Below, one piece after another: positions 11,357 through 20,299 of a stretch of 64,000 nt of DNA; position 1 is the stretch's first letter; each line of letters begins with the position of its first letter. Below the pieces are notes generated by a model. That model saw only the letters and a program-made list of their open reading frames with translations, did no database searches and had not been told where the DNA came from. The stretch lies in the NCBI GenBank assembly GCA_902786745.1, contig CADADR010000004.1:124001-188000 (forward strand), given 5' to 3'. The stretch comes from an uncultured Bacteroidia bacterium (lineage in GTDB: Bacteria; Bacteroidota; Bacteroidia; Bacteroidales; F082). Made by a program: the position numbers and the translations under genes.

Positions 11357-11767
11357 ATGAATCCCCTGCCCCTAAAAATAGAGCTGACCCGTGAATTCCT
11401 GCTGAAATTCCTGAAATTCGGCGTAGTGGGTTTGTCGGGCGTATTCGTTAACTTCGGCGTGACCTATGTTTGCAAGGAATGGCTGAAGTGGAACAAATAC
11501 TTGAGCAACATCTTGGGCTTCATCTTCGCCGCCACCACCAACTACCTCCTCAACCGTTGGTGGACTTTCGAAAGCACCAACCCGCAAGTGGGTGTAGAAT
11601 ATGCCAAATACTTCGGCATCGCCATTGTCGGATTGGGCATCGACACCTTTACGGTATGGCTGCTCAACGGTAAACTGAAATGGAACTTCTACCTCAGCAA
11701 GGTCTTTGCCGTGGGTGCCTCCACATTGTGGAATTTCTTCGGCAACCTGCTGTTTACGTTTGCCTAA
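11357..11767 (+). CDS. GtrA-like membrane protein
   Basis: A 136-residue protein with four predicted membrane helices, beginning with FLKFGVVGLSGVFVNFGVTYV, the signature start of the GtrA/DPMS-related family. These proteins are thought to flip or help transfer polyprenyl-linked sugars for cell-surface polysaccharides. ATG at 11357 fits the promoter at 11330-11337; the longer frame would start inside the promoter. Its 3' end overlaps cdd on the other strand by 4 nt. The lipid-linked sugar substrate cannot be deduced from sequence. Confidence 0.85.
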   Translation: MNPLPLKIELTREFLLKFLKFGVVGLSGVFVNFGVTYVCKEWLKWNKYLSNILGFIFAATTNYLLNRWWTFESTNPQVGVEYAKYFGIAIVGLGIDTFTVWLLNGKLKWNFYLSKVFAVGASTLWNFFGNLLFTFA

Positions 11768-12249
11768 CCAAGGAACTTATCCAAGAAGATGAACGGCATC
11801 AGCGACTCTATGCCGTCGAAGACGAAGACGGGGCCTGTCTCGCCTTGGCATAGCACGCGCAGCGGCTGTTTCGACAACTGTTCCGCCTCCACCATCACCT
11901 GACGGCAGGCGCCACAGGGAGCGACAGGCTCGTCGATGGTCTTGCTGGCCGAATAGGCCGTCACCGCCAACGACTCAAAAGCCACGCCTGGGTATTGTGC
12001 CATGGCGGCAAACATCGCCACACGTTCAGCACAAAGGCCACTGGGATAGGCTGCGTTCTCGATATTGTTGCCCGTCACGACCTTGCCGTTGGCCAGACGT
12101 ACCGCAGCACCCACATTGAACTTGGAATAAGGTGCGTAGGCATTACGAGCCGCTTCATGGGCACGATGCATCAATTCCGCATCCTGCTGCGACAACTCTT
12201 CCAAGGCGTCGTACACTTCGTAGGGGCAGACAAATTGCTCTTTCCTCAT
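11764..12249 (-). CDS. cdd: Cytidine deaminase
   Basis: A 161-residue zinc enzyme deaminating cytidine and deoxycytidine in pyrimidine salvage. The zinc and catalytic signature is complete: CAERVAM (Cys and catalytic Glu) followed by PCGACRQVM. The N-terminal NAYAPYSKFNVGAAV is also typical. Length fits the homotetrameric class plus a short N-terminal extension. It has its own promoter inside the end of the O-antigen ligase gene and overlaps the GtrA-like gene by 4 nt in convergent orientation. Confidence 0.95.
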   Translation of the reverse strand: MRKEQFVCPYEVYDALEELSQQDAELMHRAHEAARNAYAPYSKFNVGAAVRLANGKVVTGNNIENAAYPSGLCAERVAMFAAMAQYPGVAFESLAVTAYSASKTIDEPVAPCGACRQVMVEAEQLSKQPLRVLCQGETGPVFVFDGIESLMPFIFLDKFLG

Positions 12250-12260
12250 GATTGCTGGTA

Positions 12261-13934
12261 TTATTGGTGCAAAGATAGCGTTTTTCTGGCAAACAACAAA
12301 AAGGAGACAAAGAAAGCAAACAAGGTGGCTCCGGCTTGCGTCTCAAGCGTGTCCTCAGGAAACATCGAAAGCAGCATGATAGTGAGAAACACCGCATACA
12401 GATAGGTGTGATTTCGTTTCGACGAGAACCAAGGATAGAACAGGACGAAAAGGAAAAACGCCAGCCCCACCAATCCAAAGGCCACGGCGATGGCAAGATA
12501 TTGGTTGTGGGCACGGAAACGGAATTCCTCCTTCAGTGGAGAATGGATCTCGTCATAAGTCTGGGCAAAGGCCTGCGGCACGTCACCCGTACCCACCCCA
12601 AACCAGGGATGCTGACCGATGATATGGAACGAAGCCCGAGTGTATTCAAGGCGCTGCGAGAGCGAGCCACCATTGGGGTTGTTGAAACGACGGTAGAGTC
12701 CGTATTCGAACAAGGTGGAAGAAAGGCGGGCGTGAATACCGGGATGTTCCCAGTTGTTGTAGTTAGCCACACCTTGTTCAATATTATTGATATCCTCATC
12801 CGTCAAGGCCATCACGCCTTGGGCATCCTTGCGGAGACCTTTGGAAGTGAGATAACGCGACAAGGTGGCCTCAAGATCCTCTCCATTGAGTGTCGTTCCT
12901 TCCAGCGGCAAGCTGCTGCGCTGGGGCCAAGCCTCTTGCAACTCTTTTCTGCAATAATAAAGCCCGACATACTTGCCGTCCTCAACGGGGTTGTAAACCG
13001 TGTCGTGCCAATAATCGTTGCCTAATGCAGTTTTCTTCTCCAAAGCAGCGAAATCCACAGGCTCCACCTTCAGCATAGGGCGAACAAAATGAATCGCCAA
13101 CAAAGTGCCGACAACCAAAAGCACCAATGCCGTAGCGCCAACGGCGATATACCAAGCCCTACTCTTTTTCCATTGCAGGAAGGCGTAAACAGCCGTGACT
13201 AAAGCAACAGCGCCAAGGATGACATAGCCCGACAAGGACTCAAAGATGTAGATTTGATAGACGAACCAAAACAACAGGAAATACTGAAGGTATCGGTTGA
13301 TGGCAATCTTTGTACTGAAAGCAGGGACAGGAAATCTTGCTTTGGATGATCCTCCGGCCCTTTGAGAGTCCTCAGAGACCTTGGTTTTCACAATATACCA
13401 CCCGATGATGGCAATGCAGAAAACGATGTTGAGGCAGAAGCGAATATGGCTGATGAAACGAGAGATCTCGCGCACGTCCTCATAATCATGCCGCCAATAG
13501 GTAATACTACTAAACAGCGTGGCAATGAAGACCGAAATCACATACACCAGCATCACCAAGTCGAAGCGCTTGCGGTCAAGCGGTTCCATGCTTGAAAGCA
13601 CGAAGGGCATGACCAAGATGGGCAACTTGACGCGAAGGTCTTTCATGGCATAGTGGAAATCGGAAGTCCATAACAGTCCTACGACATGCATAAGGTAAAA
13701 AGCCACCAAGAGAACGGCAGCTTTGTTATGGAAGAAACGGGAGAGTTTTGTTTTAATCCCCCCGGCCCCCTTAAAAGGGGGAGTAAAGGCATCAACAAGC
13801 CAAACAGTCGCCAGCCAAAACTGCGACATGCCCATGAGGAAGGGCGAGAGGGTCAGGCCTACCGCCACCATCAGCAAGCCCAAGAGATAGGCTTGGTTCA
13901 GATAGGGTCGTATGGAAGCCTGCGCTGTCATCAC
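12261..13934 (-). CDS. O-antigen ligase family (Wzy/WaaL superfamily) membrane protein
   Basis: A 557-residue polytopic protein with about 10-12 hydrophobic segments and one large periplasmic loop. The loop region ending TRASFHIIGQHPWFGVGTGDV, then FRFRAHNQYLAIAVAFGLVG, carries the conserved H..WFGVG and HNQYL features of the family. Such proteins join polymerised or single O-units to lipid A core or polymerise them. The substrate is unknown. The gene start overlaps the S41 protease stop by 4 nt, so it is the last gene of the DUF4271-hemD-rnpA-yidD-S41 run. Residues about 50-62 (TPPFKGAGGIKTK) are encoded by a palindromic repeat (13751-13787) inserted in frame. Confidence 0.8.
   Translation of the reverse strand: MMTAQASIRPYLNQAYLLGLLMVAVGLTLSPFLMGMSQFWLATVWLVDAFTPPFKGAGGIKTKLSRFFHNKAAVLLVAFYLMHVVGLLWTSDFHYAMKDLRVKLPILVMPFVLSSMEPLDRKRFDLVMLVYVISVFIATLFSSITYWRHDYEDVREISRFISHIRFCLNIVFCIAIIGWYIVKTKVSEDSQRAGGSSKARFPVPAFSTKIAINRYLQYFLLFWFVYQIYIFESLSGYVILGAVALVTAVYAFLQWKKSRAWYIAVGATALVLLVVGTLLAIHFVRPMLKVEPVDFAALEKKTALGNDYWHDTVYNPVEDGKYVGLYYCRKELQEAWPQRSSLPLEGTTLNGEDLEATLSRYLTSKGLRKDAQGVMALTDEDINNIEQGVANYNNWEHPGIHARLSSTLFEYGLYRRFNNPNGGSLSQRLEYTRASFHIIGQHPWFGVGTGDVPQAFAQTYDEIHSPLKEEFRFRAHNQYLAIAVAFGLVGLAFFLFVLFYPWFSSKRNHTYLYAVFLTIMLLSMFPEDTLETQAGATLFAFFVSFLLFARKTLSLHQ
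12270..12277 (-). promoter_or_regulatory. cdd promoter -7 box
   Basis: Minus-strand TATCTTTG, 20 nt upstream of the cdd ATG and overlapping the last codons of the O-antigen ligase gene. cdd can therefore be transcribed independently of the upstream operon. Confidence 0.6.
13751..13787. repeat. In-frame palindromic repeat inside the O-antigen ligase gene
   Basis: TTTTAATCCCCCCGG is followed by CCCCCTT-AA-AAGGGGG, a perfect 7 bp hairpin with G/C-rich flanks. The motif resembles CCCCCTTTAAGGGGG repeats usually found between genes in Bacteroidota. Here it is translated without breaking the frame. Confidence 0.6.
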
Positions 13935-15577
13935 TTGCCGCTCAGAATGCTGTGGTATTCGTCCTTGCCGTTGGTATTGAGCAGAATCTCAAAGGCGCGT
14001 TTCAAGTCGGGGTCGTCGTTTAATGAAGCCACGATGCGACCTTTCTGGTAGTAGTAACGTCCCACAATCTCGGAACGAAGCAACTCTTCGATGTCCTTAC
14101 GGTTGCTGATCAGGTCGTTGGCCTTCTCGGCGGCGAGGTTCTTCTCCAAAAGCTCGATTTGAGGCTTGATCTTGTCGAGATAGCCTTCGTCCTTGGCCGT
14201 CTTCTTCAACTTTTCGATGGCCTTCTCGCTCTCGGTGGTATAGCTGAACTTCTTGTCCTTCACGAACTTCATGAAGTCCTGATAGGTGGCCTCATCGATC
14301 TGGAAACGGTCGGCCGAATCAATGCTCTTATGTTCGCTATAATACTTGTTGGCATAGTCGAAGATATAGTTTTTGCCATACAGATAAGCCGTCACGATGG
14401 CATAAGGATCGCGTTTCACCTTTACATCAGGCATGATGCCATGACCTTCATAAACGGTACGACCATGGATGGTCTTGAAGGCCTTGCCGAGGGTGTCGTT
14501 CTTGGTCTGGGTGGTGTCTTTCTTGTGCGAGTAGTCGATCTCCTGGATGCAACGACCGCTGGGGATGTAGTAATGTGCCACGGTGACTTTCATCTGGGTG
14601 TTGTAGCTCAAAGGCAGAATATTCTGCACCAAGCCCTTGCCGAAGGTACGTTCACCAATGATGACACCACGGTCATAGTCCTGGATGGCACCTGCCACAA
14701 TCTCGCTGGCCGAGGCGCTGTTGCCGTCAACGAGGACGGCCAAGGGGATATCGAGGTCAACAGGGTCATTGGTGGTAGGATGCAGGCTATTGGCCGTGGC
14801 GGCCTTGCCTTTCATGGAGACGACGGGCTTCCCTTTGGGAATGAACATATTGACGATGTCGACCGCTTCGTTCATCAAGCCGCCGCCGTTGCCACGCAAG
14901 TCGAGCACAAAGCCTTTGAGTTGGCCTTTCTTACGCATCTCTGCAAACTTCTCCTTCACCTCTTTGGCAGCGTCGCGGGTGAATCCACTCAGCTGGAGGT
15001 AGGCAATGCCATTGTCGAACAACTTATAATAAGGTATGTTGTCGATCTTCACCTTCTCGCGTTTCAAGGTCTTTTCAATGGGTTTCTCCTGACCATAACG
15101 CTTGAGTTTCAGCGTCACCTCGGTGCCAGGCTGTCCCTTCAGCAGGTTGCTGACTTCCTGGGTGTTTTTCTTCTTACAGTCGACACCATTCACCTCAAGG
15201 ATGACATCGCCGGCGATGATACCTGCTTTCTGTGCAGGCCAGCCATAGTAGGGGTCGGAGATACGGGTAAACTCGCCGTCATACTGGATGATGGCACCGA
15301 TGCCGCCATACTCGCCTGTGGTCATAAACTTGGCGTTCTCGATGTCCGACTCGGGGATGAAAACGGTGTAAGGGTCAAGGCCGTCAAGCATGGCCTTGAT
15401 GGCAGTCTCGTTGAGCTCACCGGGGTTGATTTCATCGACATAGTTGAGGTTGAGCTCTCGAAGGAGGCTATTGTAGATGTCGAGGCTTTTGGCAATCTCG
15501 AAGTTGTTCTGCTTCTCTTGTGCGAAGAGGCCGATTGGGAGGAGCAGTGCCAGGATTAGGATACGTATGTGTTTCAT
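13931..15577 (-). CDS. S41 family C-terminal processing peptidase
   Basis: A 548-residue tail-specific protease exported to the periplasm by a signal peptide (residues 1-19). Order: a helical N-terminal region, a PDZ domain (GEFTRISDPYYGWPAQKAGIIAGDVILEVNG split over residues ~100-140), and the S41 catalytic core with LRGNGGGLMNEAVDIV, the nucleophile Ser in DGNSASASEIVAGA and the Lys in ERTFGKG. A long C-terminal helical extension follows, as in other Bacteroidota members. It degrades or trims envelope proteins. It starts 21 nt after yidD ends and overlaps the O-antigen ligase start by 4 nt. Confidence 0.92.
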   Translation of the reverse strand: MKHIRILILALLLPIGLFAQEKQNNFEIAKSLDIYNSLLRELNLNYVDEINPGELNETAIKAMLDGLDPYTVFIPESDIENAKFMTTGEYGGIGAIIQYDGEFTRISDPYYGWPAQKAGIIAGDVILEVNGVDCKKKNTQEVSNLLKGQPGTEVTLKLKRYGQEKPIEKTLKREKVKIDNIPYYKLFDNGIAYLQLSGFTRDAAKEVKEKFAEMRKKGQLKGFVLDLRGNGGGLMNEAVDIVNMFIPKGKPVVSMKGKAATANSLHPTTNDPVDLDIPLAVLVDGNSASASEIVAGAIQDYDRGVIIGERTFGKGLVQNILPLSYNTQMKVTVAHYYIPSGRCIQEIDYSHKKDTTQTKNDTLGKAFKTIHGRTVYEGHGIMPDVKVKRDPYAIVTAYLYGKNYIFDYANKYYSEHKSIDSADRFQIDEATYQDFMKFVKDKKFSYTTESEKAIEKLKKTAKDEGYLDKIKPQIELLEKNLAAEKANDLISNRKDIEELLRSEIVGRYYYQKGRIVASLNDDPDLKRAFEILLNTNGKDEYHSILSGK

Positions 15578-15598
15578 ATTCTGTTTGTTATATTATCA

Positions 15599-15859
15599 TT
15601 AAGGAACGGGGTCATAACCACTCCCACCCCAAGGGTTGCATGACAGTATGCGCTTGAAGGTGAGCCAGCCGCCTTTGAAGAACCCGTATTTCTCGATGGC
15701 TTCGATGCCGTAGTTGGAGCAAGTAGGCGTGTAGCGACAACTCTTCCCGATGTATGGCGACAGCGTCACCTGGTAGAGCCGGATCAGAAGGATCAGGAAC
15801 TTAGCGGGCATTTTTGCTATGCGTTTCATGGCTGGAACCATATTTTTTGGCAAGGTCAT
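15599..15859 (-). CDS. yidD: Membrane protein insertion efficiency factor YidD
   Basis: A small inner-face membrane-associated protein that supports YidC-dependent insertion. The whole family signature is present: [20 protein letters not shown], then [16 protein letters not shown], then [17 protein letters not shown] at the C-terminus. The 86-residue frame overlaps rnpA by 59 nt; a start at the internal ATG (15829) would shorten the protein to 76 residues, the usual length, and still overlap. rnpA-yidD coupling is common across bacteria. Confidence 0.93.
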   Translation of the reverse strand: MTLPKNMVPAMKRIAKMPAKFLILLIRLYQVTLSPYIGKSCRYTPTCSNYGIEAIEKYGFFKGGWLTFKRILSCNPWGGSGYDPVP

Positions 15860-16223
15860 GTACGACCTTCTGCATCTTCTTGAACAACTCTTCGTAGGAA
15901 TGGATTACGGTAGCCGTATACACTAACGCTACATCGACGGAAATATTATCCTTTTGGCAGATTTCGTAGAGTGAAGCCTTGTTTTTCCGCCACGACTCAC
16001 GGATGAGCCTCTTCACGCGGTTGCGCTTGAAGGCATGATGAAAGCGTTTCTTGGAGACGGATACCAGCAGACGGCAGGTCACCGGACGGCTTTCGTCGCG
16101 ACGGAAAAGGAAAACGACACGAAAGGGATAGACGGAGAAGCCTTCTCCTTTATCGAACAGCAGCTGGATATCATTCTCCTTGCAGATGCGTTCATATTTC
16201 GGGAGATTCTCCTTGACGGCCAT
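15801..16223 (-). CDS. rnpA: Ribonuclease P protein component
   Basis: A 140-residue basic protein, the protein subunit of RNase P, which removes tRNA 5' leaders. The conserved RNR motif is seen in [15 protein letters not shown], preceded by [13 protein letters not shown]. It sits 30 nt after hemD and overlaps yidD. In Bacteroidota rnpA is typically found here, next to hemD, rather than beside dnaA/rpmH as in Proteobacteria. Confidence 0.93.
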   Translation of the reverse strand: MAVKENLPKYERICKENDIQLLFDKGEGFSVYPFRVVFLFRRDESRPVTCRLLVSVSKKRFHHAFKRNRVKRLIRESWRKNKASLYEICQKDNISVDVALVYTATVIHSYEELFKKMQKVVHDLAKKYGSSHETHSKNAR

Positions 16224-16252
16224 AGACGATAAGGCTTTGAAAAGCTGTCTTT

Positions 16253-17017
16253 TTATCTTTTCTTATTCTTCTTCTGCTCAGCAATAAGGAACTCCTCGAT
16301 GGCCATGGTCATCGAAGGGGCGGTCTGCGTGGGAGCACGGAAATTGAGTTCGAAGCCAGCATCGACGATGGCCTGGCAGGTGGCATCGCCGAAGCCGCCA
16401 ATGGCGACTTCCTTCTGTTCGAATTCAGGGAAGTTCTCCTTCAAGGAGTGGATACCGGCGGGGCTGAAGAAGACCAGCATATCGTAGTCGTTGATCTTCA
16501 CCACGTCCCTGAGGTCGGCAGGCACCGTGCGGAACATCACCGCCTTGGTGAAGTTGAGCTTGGCCGCGGTCAGCAGGTCGGTGGTGGAATCGGAGCTGAT
16601 ATCGGAGCAGCAGTAGAGGTATTTCTCATCCTTGTGCTTCTTCATGATATCGACAAGGTCGTTCAAGGTCTGGTTGCCATAGAACACCTTTCGTTTGCGG
16701 TATTGCACATAACGTTGAAGGTAAAAAGCGGTCGACTCGTTGATGCAAAAGTATTTCAAGGTCTCAGGGACGGCATAACGCATCTCCTTGGCGACTCTGA
16801 AGAAATGGTCAATGGCATTACGGCTGGTGAGGATGATGGCAGTATATTCGGGGAGTTTGATATGTTCTTGACGCAGTTCGCTTGCAGTGACATCGTCGAG
16901 TTTGATAAACTTTTCAAAAGTGAAGTTCACTCCGTACTTCTTCATCATATCGGCAAAAGGAGTCTTCGTAATGTCGGCCGGCTTGGGCTGTGACACCAAA
17001 ATTGACTTAATCTTCAT
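16253..17017 (-). CDS. hemD: Uroporphyrinogen-III synthase
   Basis: A 254-residue protein of the HemD fold (two alternating alpha/beta domains), closing and inverting ring D of hydroxymethylbilane in tetrapyrrole synthesis. Sequence conservation is weak in this family, but ILVSQPKP at the start, the YTAIILTSRNAIDHFF segment, and LVFFSPAGIHSLKENFP followed by AIGGFGDATCQAI fit. The DUF4271-hemD-rnpA-yidD order supports it. Other haem genes are not in the window. Confidence 0.85.
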   Translation of the reverse strand: MKIKSILVSQPKPADITKTPFADMMKKYGVNFTFEKFIKLDDVTASELRQEHIKLPEYTAIILTSRNAIDHFFRVAKEMRYAVPETLKYFCINESTAFYLQRYVQYRKRKVFYGNQTLNDLVDIMKKHKDEKYLYCCSDISSDSTTDLLTAAKLNFTKAVMFRTVPADLRDVVKINDYDMLVFFSPAGIHSLKENFPEFEQKEVAIGGFGDATCQAIVDAGFELNFRAPTQTAPSMTMAIEEFLIAEQKKNKKR

Positions 17018-17083
17018 CTTTTCTTCCTTAATTTAAGAACGTCTTTTTACGCGATTTTCGCCACTTCCGTTGATTATAACTCG

Positions 17084-17908
17084 TTAAAACACAGAGCCGT
17101 GAGTAAAGTATCGTAGACCTGCTGTCACGAGCGTCGCAACGGGTGCGATTTCGAGGGCGCAAAGATACAAAAAAATATAAAACGCCGATATTTTTGTTGA
17201 AACTCTCGTCTCGATAATCCCCAAGACGAGCCTGACAAAAGCCGCCAAGGCCAATACCGCAAGGCCAATCCAAATAAAATACCTTGTTGGATTATAAATC
17301 AACAACAGGACGATAGGCACCATGAGCATCAGGGTAAAGACGGAGACGGAAAACTGGACGGTCATCTGCCGGTCGACGGTGTCGCGGGTGTCGAAGAGCC
17401 AGTTGACGAAATGCAACGTCAGATAACGGAGCAGCACCCATCCCGCCACGAAAGCGCATAACGTCATGAAAACCTCCCATCCGTTGTATCTTGCCACATC
17501 GTGCGAGAGCACGACACAACTCTTCTGCACGAAGAGGGCCATAAGCAGAATGTAACCCACCGTGAACGACACGCAGAGGAAACTTCGCACGGGGTTCCAC
17601 TCGCGCAACAGCTGGTTGGTGTGCGACACACCTCCTGGCACCGATAGCATCTGGCGGAACTGACGGGGATAGAGTTGCTTGTTGAGCACGATAAGGAGCA
17701 GCATGAGTCCCAAAAGCGCCAGGTTCCAACCCTGAAGGATCTCGTACGACACGCGTAGCACCGGCGTCATCGTGCCTCGAAACCCCGGAGCAATGAAGTT
17801 GGGCACCACACTGTCGCAAGCGATGCTGTCGACAACGCGCAACGTATCAACGGCTTGCGTCGGCTCCACAAAAGGGTTGGCATAGAATATATCGGGATAC
17901 TGCGGCAT
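17084..17908 (-). CDS. DUF4271 membrane protein
   Basis: A 274-residue protein with about six membrane helices (from WNLALLGLMLLLIVL onward) and a short polar N-terminus. Position directly upstream of hemD and the overall pattern match the DUF4271 family of Bacteroidota, of unknown function. The first gene of the hemD-rnpA-yidD-S41-ligase run; the 66 nt gap to hemD has no terminator. Promoter at 17931-17938. Confidence 0.8.
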   Translation of the reverse strand: MPQYPDIFYANPFVEPTQAVDTLRVVDSIACDSVVPNFIAPGFRGTMTPVLRVSYEILQGWNLALLGLMLLLIVLNKQLYPRQFRQMLSVPGGVSHTNQLLREWNPVRSFLCVSFTVGYILLMALFVQKSCVVLSHDVARYNGWEVFMTLCAFVAGWVLLRYLTLHFVNWLFDTRDTVDRQMTVQFSVSVFTLMLMVPIVLLLIYNPTRYFIWIGLAVLALAAFVRLVLGIIETRVSTKISAFYIFLYLCALEIAPVATLVTAGLRYFTHGSVF

Positions 17909-17930
17909 GAATATCTATCAAATTACGCTG

Positions 17931-17979
17931 CAAAAATAATGGATTATTTGCAAAACAACACAAAAACTTCTTAACTTTG
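17931..17979. promoter_or_regulatory. Divergent promoters for DUF4271/hemD operon and pta-ackA
   Basis: Minus strand TATTTTTG (17938-17931), 22 nt from the DUF4271 start. Plus strand TAACTTTG (17972-17979) with a TTTG at 17947-17950, which is 21 nt upstream. The pta leader is about 50 nt and contains AACTAT-type near-repeats. Confidence 0.6.
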
Positions 17980-18030
17980 CAGGTCAATTTCAACTATTAA
18001 CCGATAACTATCAACTATAAACTGAATAAA

Positions 18031-19044
18031 ATGGATTTAATGCAAGAAATCATTGCCAATGCCCAAGCCAACAAGCAGCGCATTGTGCTCCCCGAGGGTG
18101 ACGAACCCCGTACCTTGAAGGCCGCCGACCGTCTGTTAGCTGACGGCGTCGCCGACATCATCCTCATCGGTCCCGCAGAGAAGATCAAGGAGATGACCGC
18201 CGAGTTCGGCCTCAAGAACATCGACAAGGCTCGTATCATCGACCCGAAGAACAACCCCGACAAACAGAAATATGCCGACCTGCTTTACGAGCTGCGTAAA
18301 GCCAAGGGCATGACGCCCGAGCAAGCCGACGACCTGGCCCAGAACTTCATGTATCTCGGCATCCTGATGGTCAAGGCAGGTGAGGCCGACGGTCTCGTCA
18401 GCGGTGCCCGCAGCACCACGGGCGACATGCTCCGTCCCGCCCTGCAGATCATCAAGACCGTGCCCGGTGTGACCTGCGTCAGTGGCGCCTTCACGATGTT
18501 CCTCCCAGAGGGATGCCCTTATGGCACCAACGGCCGCATGGTCTTCGCCGACTGCGCCGTCACCCCCATGCCTACAGCTGAGCAGCTGGCCGAAATCGCC
18601 ATCTGCACCGCCGACACGGCCAAGGCCATCGCCAAGATCGACCCCATCACCGCCATCCTGAGCTTCTCCACCAAGGGCAGCGCCAAGCATGAGGTGGTCG
18701 ACAAGGTCATCGAAGCCACCCGTATCGCCAAGGAACGTCGTCCCGACCTCGTCCTCGACGGTGAGTTGCAAGCCGATGCTGCCATCGTGCCTTCAGTCGG
18801 CTCGAGCAAGGCTCCTGGTAGCCCCGTTGCTGGTAAGGCCAACACCCTCGTGTTCCCCTGCCTCGAAGTCGGCAACATCGCCTACAAGCTCGTCCAGCGT
18901 CTGGCCGGTGCCGAAGCCGTCGGCCCCGTGCTGCAAGGCCTCGCCAAGCCCTGCAACGACCTCAGCCGTGGCTGCTCCATCGACGATGTGTATAAACTGG
19001 TCGCCATCACCTGTAACCAAGCAATTGCACAAAAACAGAAATAA
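18031..19044 (+). CDS. pta: Phosphate acetyltransferase
   Basis: A 337-residue short-form (class I) phosphotransacetylase converting acetyl-CoA and phosphate to acetyl phosphate. Features include the N-terminal ANKQRIVLPEGDEPRTLKA, the GLVSGARSTTGDMLRPALQI segment with the catalytic Ser-Gly-Ala, and KAPGSPVAGKANTLVFPCLE near the C-terminus. ackA follows after 2 nt, giving the complete ATP-yielding acetate branch. This supports a fermentative, acetate-producing lifestyle. Confidence 0.96.
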   Translation: MDLMQEIIANAQANKQRIVLPEGDEPRTLKAADRLLADGVADIILIGPAEKIKEMTAEFGLKNIDKARIIDPKNNPDKQKYADLLYELRKAKGMTPEQADDLAQNFMYLGILMVKAGEADGLVSGARSTTGDMLRPALQIIKTVPGVTCVSGAFTMFLPEGCPYGTNGRMVFADCAVTPMPTAEQLAEIAICTADTAKAIAKIDPITAILSFSTKGSAKHEVVDKVIEATRIAKERRPDLVLDGELQADAAIVPSVGSSKAPGSPVAGKANTLVFPCLEVGNIAYKLVQRLAGAEAVGPVLQGLAKPCNDLSRGCSIDDVYKLVAITCNQAIAQKQK

Positions 19045-19046
19045 CC

Positions 19047-20252
19047 ATGAAAATATTAGTCTTAAACTGCGGCAGCTCTTCCATCAAGTACCAGCTGCTT
19101 GAAATGGAAAACGCCAATTCATCACACCTTTTGGCCAAGGGACTCTTGGAGCGCATCGGCCTTGAGATGGGCGAATTCACCCACAAATACAATGGTGAGA
19201 AATACTACGAGCAACTTCCCATCCCGAACCACACCGAAGGCATCAAGCTGGTGCTGAAAGCCTTGGTCGACCCGAAGATGGGCGTCATCAAAGACCTGAA
19301 GGAAATCAACGCCGTCGGTCACCGCGTGGCCCACGGTGGCGAGCTCTTCCCCAAGAGCGTCCTCATCGACCAGAAAGTCATCGATGGCATCCAGTCGCTC
19401 ACCGACCTCGCCCCGTTGCATAACCCTGGCAGCCTGCAGGGCATCCACGCCATGGAGGAAGTGCTCCCTGGCATCCCTATGGCAGCCGTGTTCGACACCT
19501 CGTTCCACAGCACCATGCCGCCTGAGGCCTACCTCTATGCCGTGCCTTACGAATACTACGAGAAATACCGCGTGCGCCGCTATGGCTTCCACGGCACCAG
19601 CCACAAGTACGTGGCCGAAAAAGCCGCCGCTTTCGTCGGCTTGGACTGGAAACAGTCGAAGATCGTGACCTGCCACCTCGGCAGTGGTGCCTCCATCGCC
19701 GCCGTCGAATACGGCAAGTCGGTGGAGACCTCGATGGGCTTTACCCCCGTTGAAGGCCTCGTCATGGGTAGCCGTACCGGCGACCTCGACCTCGGCGCTT
19801 TCATGTACATCATGGACAAGGAAGGCTACACGACCAAGGAGATGAACACCTTAGTGAACAAGAAATCAGGTCTCGTGGGCATCACGGGCGGCAAGCAGGA
19901 CATGCGCGACGTGCGTGCTGGCAAGGAAGAAGGCGACGAACGTTGCACCTACGCCTTCAACATGTTTGCCCACCGTGTGAAGAAGTACATCGGCGGCTAC
20001 ATGGCCGTGATGAACGGTGCCGACCTCATCGTGATGACGGGTGGCATCGGCGAGAACGCCTGGTTCATGCGTGAAGCCATCCTCGAGAACATGGAAGGCC
20101 TCGGAATCGAATTCGACAGCCAGATGAACAAGGACACCATCGGCGACGCAGGAGTGATCTCAACACCTAACTCCAAGGTCAAAGTGGTGGTGTATCCTAC
20201 CGACGAGGAGTTCGTCATCGCCCAGGACACCTACAACTTGGTGACCAAATAA
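19047..20252 (+). CDS. ackA: Acetate kinase
   Basis: A 401-residue ASKHA-fold kinase forming ATP and acetate from acetyl phosphate. Motifs: LVLNCGSSSIKYQLL (phosphate loop 1), VGHRVAHGGE, RRYGFHGTSHKYV with catalytic His, TCHLGSGASIAAV, and MTGGIGENAWFMRE. Full length and intact. Translationally close to pta (2 nt) and ended by a strong terminator at 20265-20299. Confidence 0.97.
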   Translation: MKILVLNCGSSSIKYQLLEMENANSSHLLAKGLLERIGLEMGEFTHKYNGEKYYEQLPIPNHTEGIKLVLKALVDPKMGVIKDLKEINAVGHRVAHGGELFPKSVLIDQKVIDGIQSLTDLAPLHNPGSLQGIHAMEEVLPGIPMAAVFDTSFHSTMPPEAYLYAVPYEYYEKYRVRRYGFHGTSHKYVAEKAAAFVGLDWKQSKIVTCHLGSGASIAAVEYGKSVETSMGFTPVEGLVMGSRTGDLDLGAFMYIMDKEGYTTKEMNTLVNKKSGLVGITGGKQDMRDVRAGKEEGDERCTYAFNMFAHRVKKYIGGYMAVMNGADLIVMTGGIGENAWFMREAILENMEGLGIEFDSQMNKDTIGDAGVISTPNSKVKVVVYPTDEEFVIAQDTYNLVTK

Positions 20253-20264
20253 AACCACATGTTA

Positions 20265-20299
20265 TGAAAAAAAGGGGCGCCGTTTGGCGCCCTTTTTTG
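20265..20299 (+). terminator. Terminator after ackA
   Basis: A GGGCGCC-GTTT-GGCGCCC stem followed by a T6 tract and preceded by A7, so it may also serve the convergent PAS gene whose stop codon touches it. Confidence 0.85.

Noticed and set aside
14159..15559. 466-codon open frame antisense to the S41 protease gene
   Set aside because: The S41 protease is unmistakable on the other strand; the antisense product is compositionally biased with no recognised domain.
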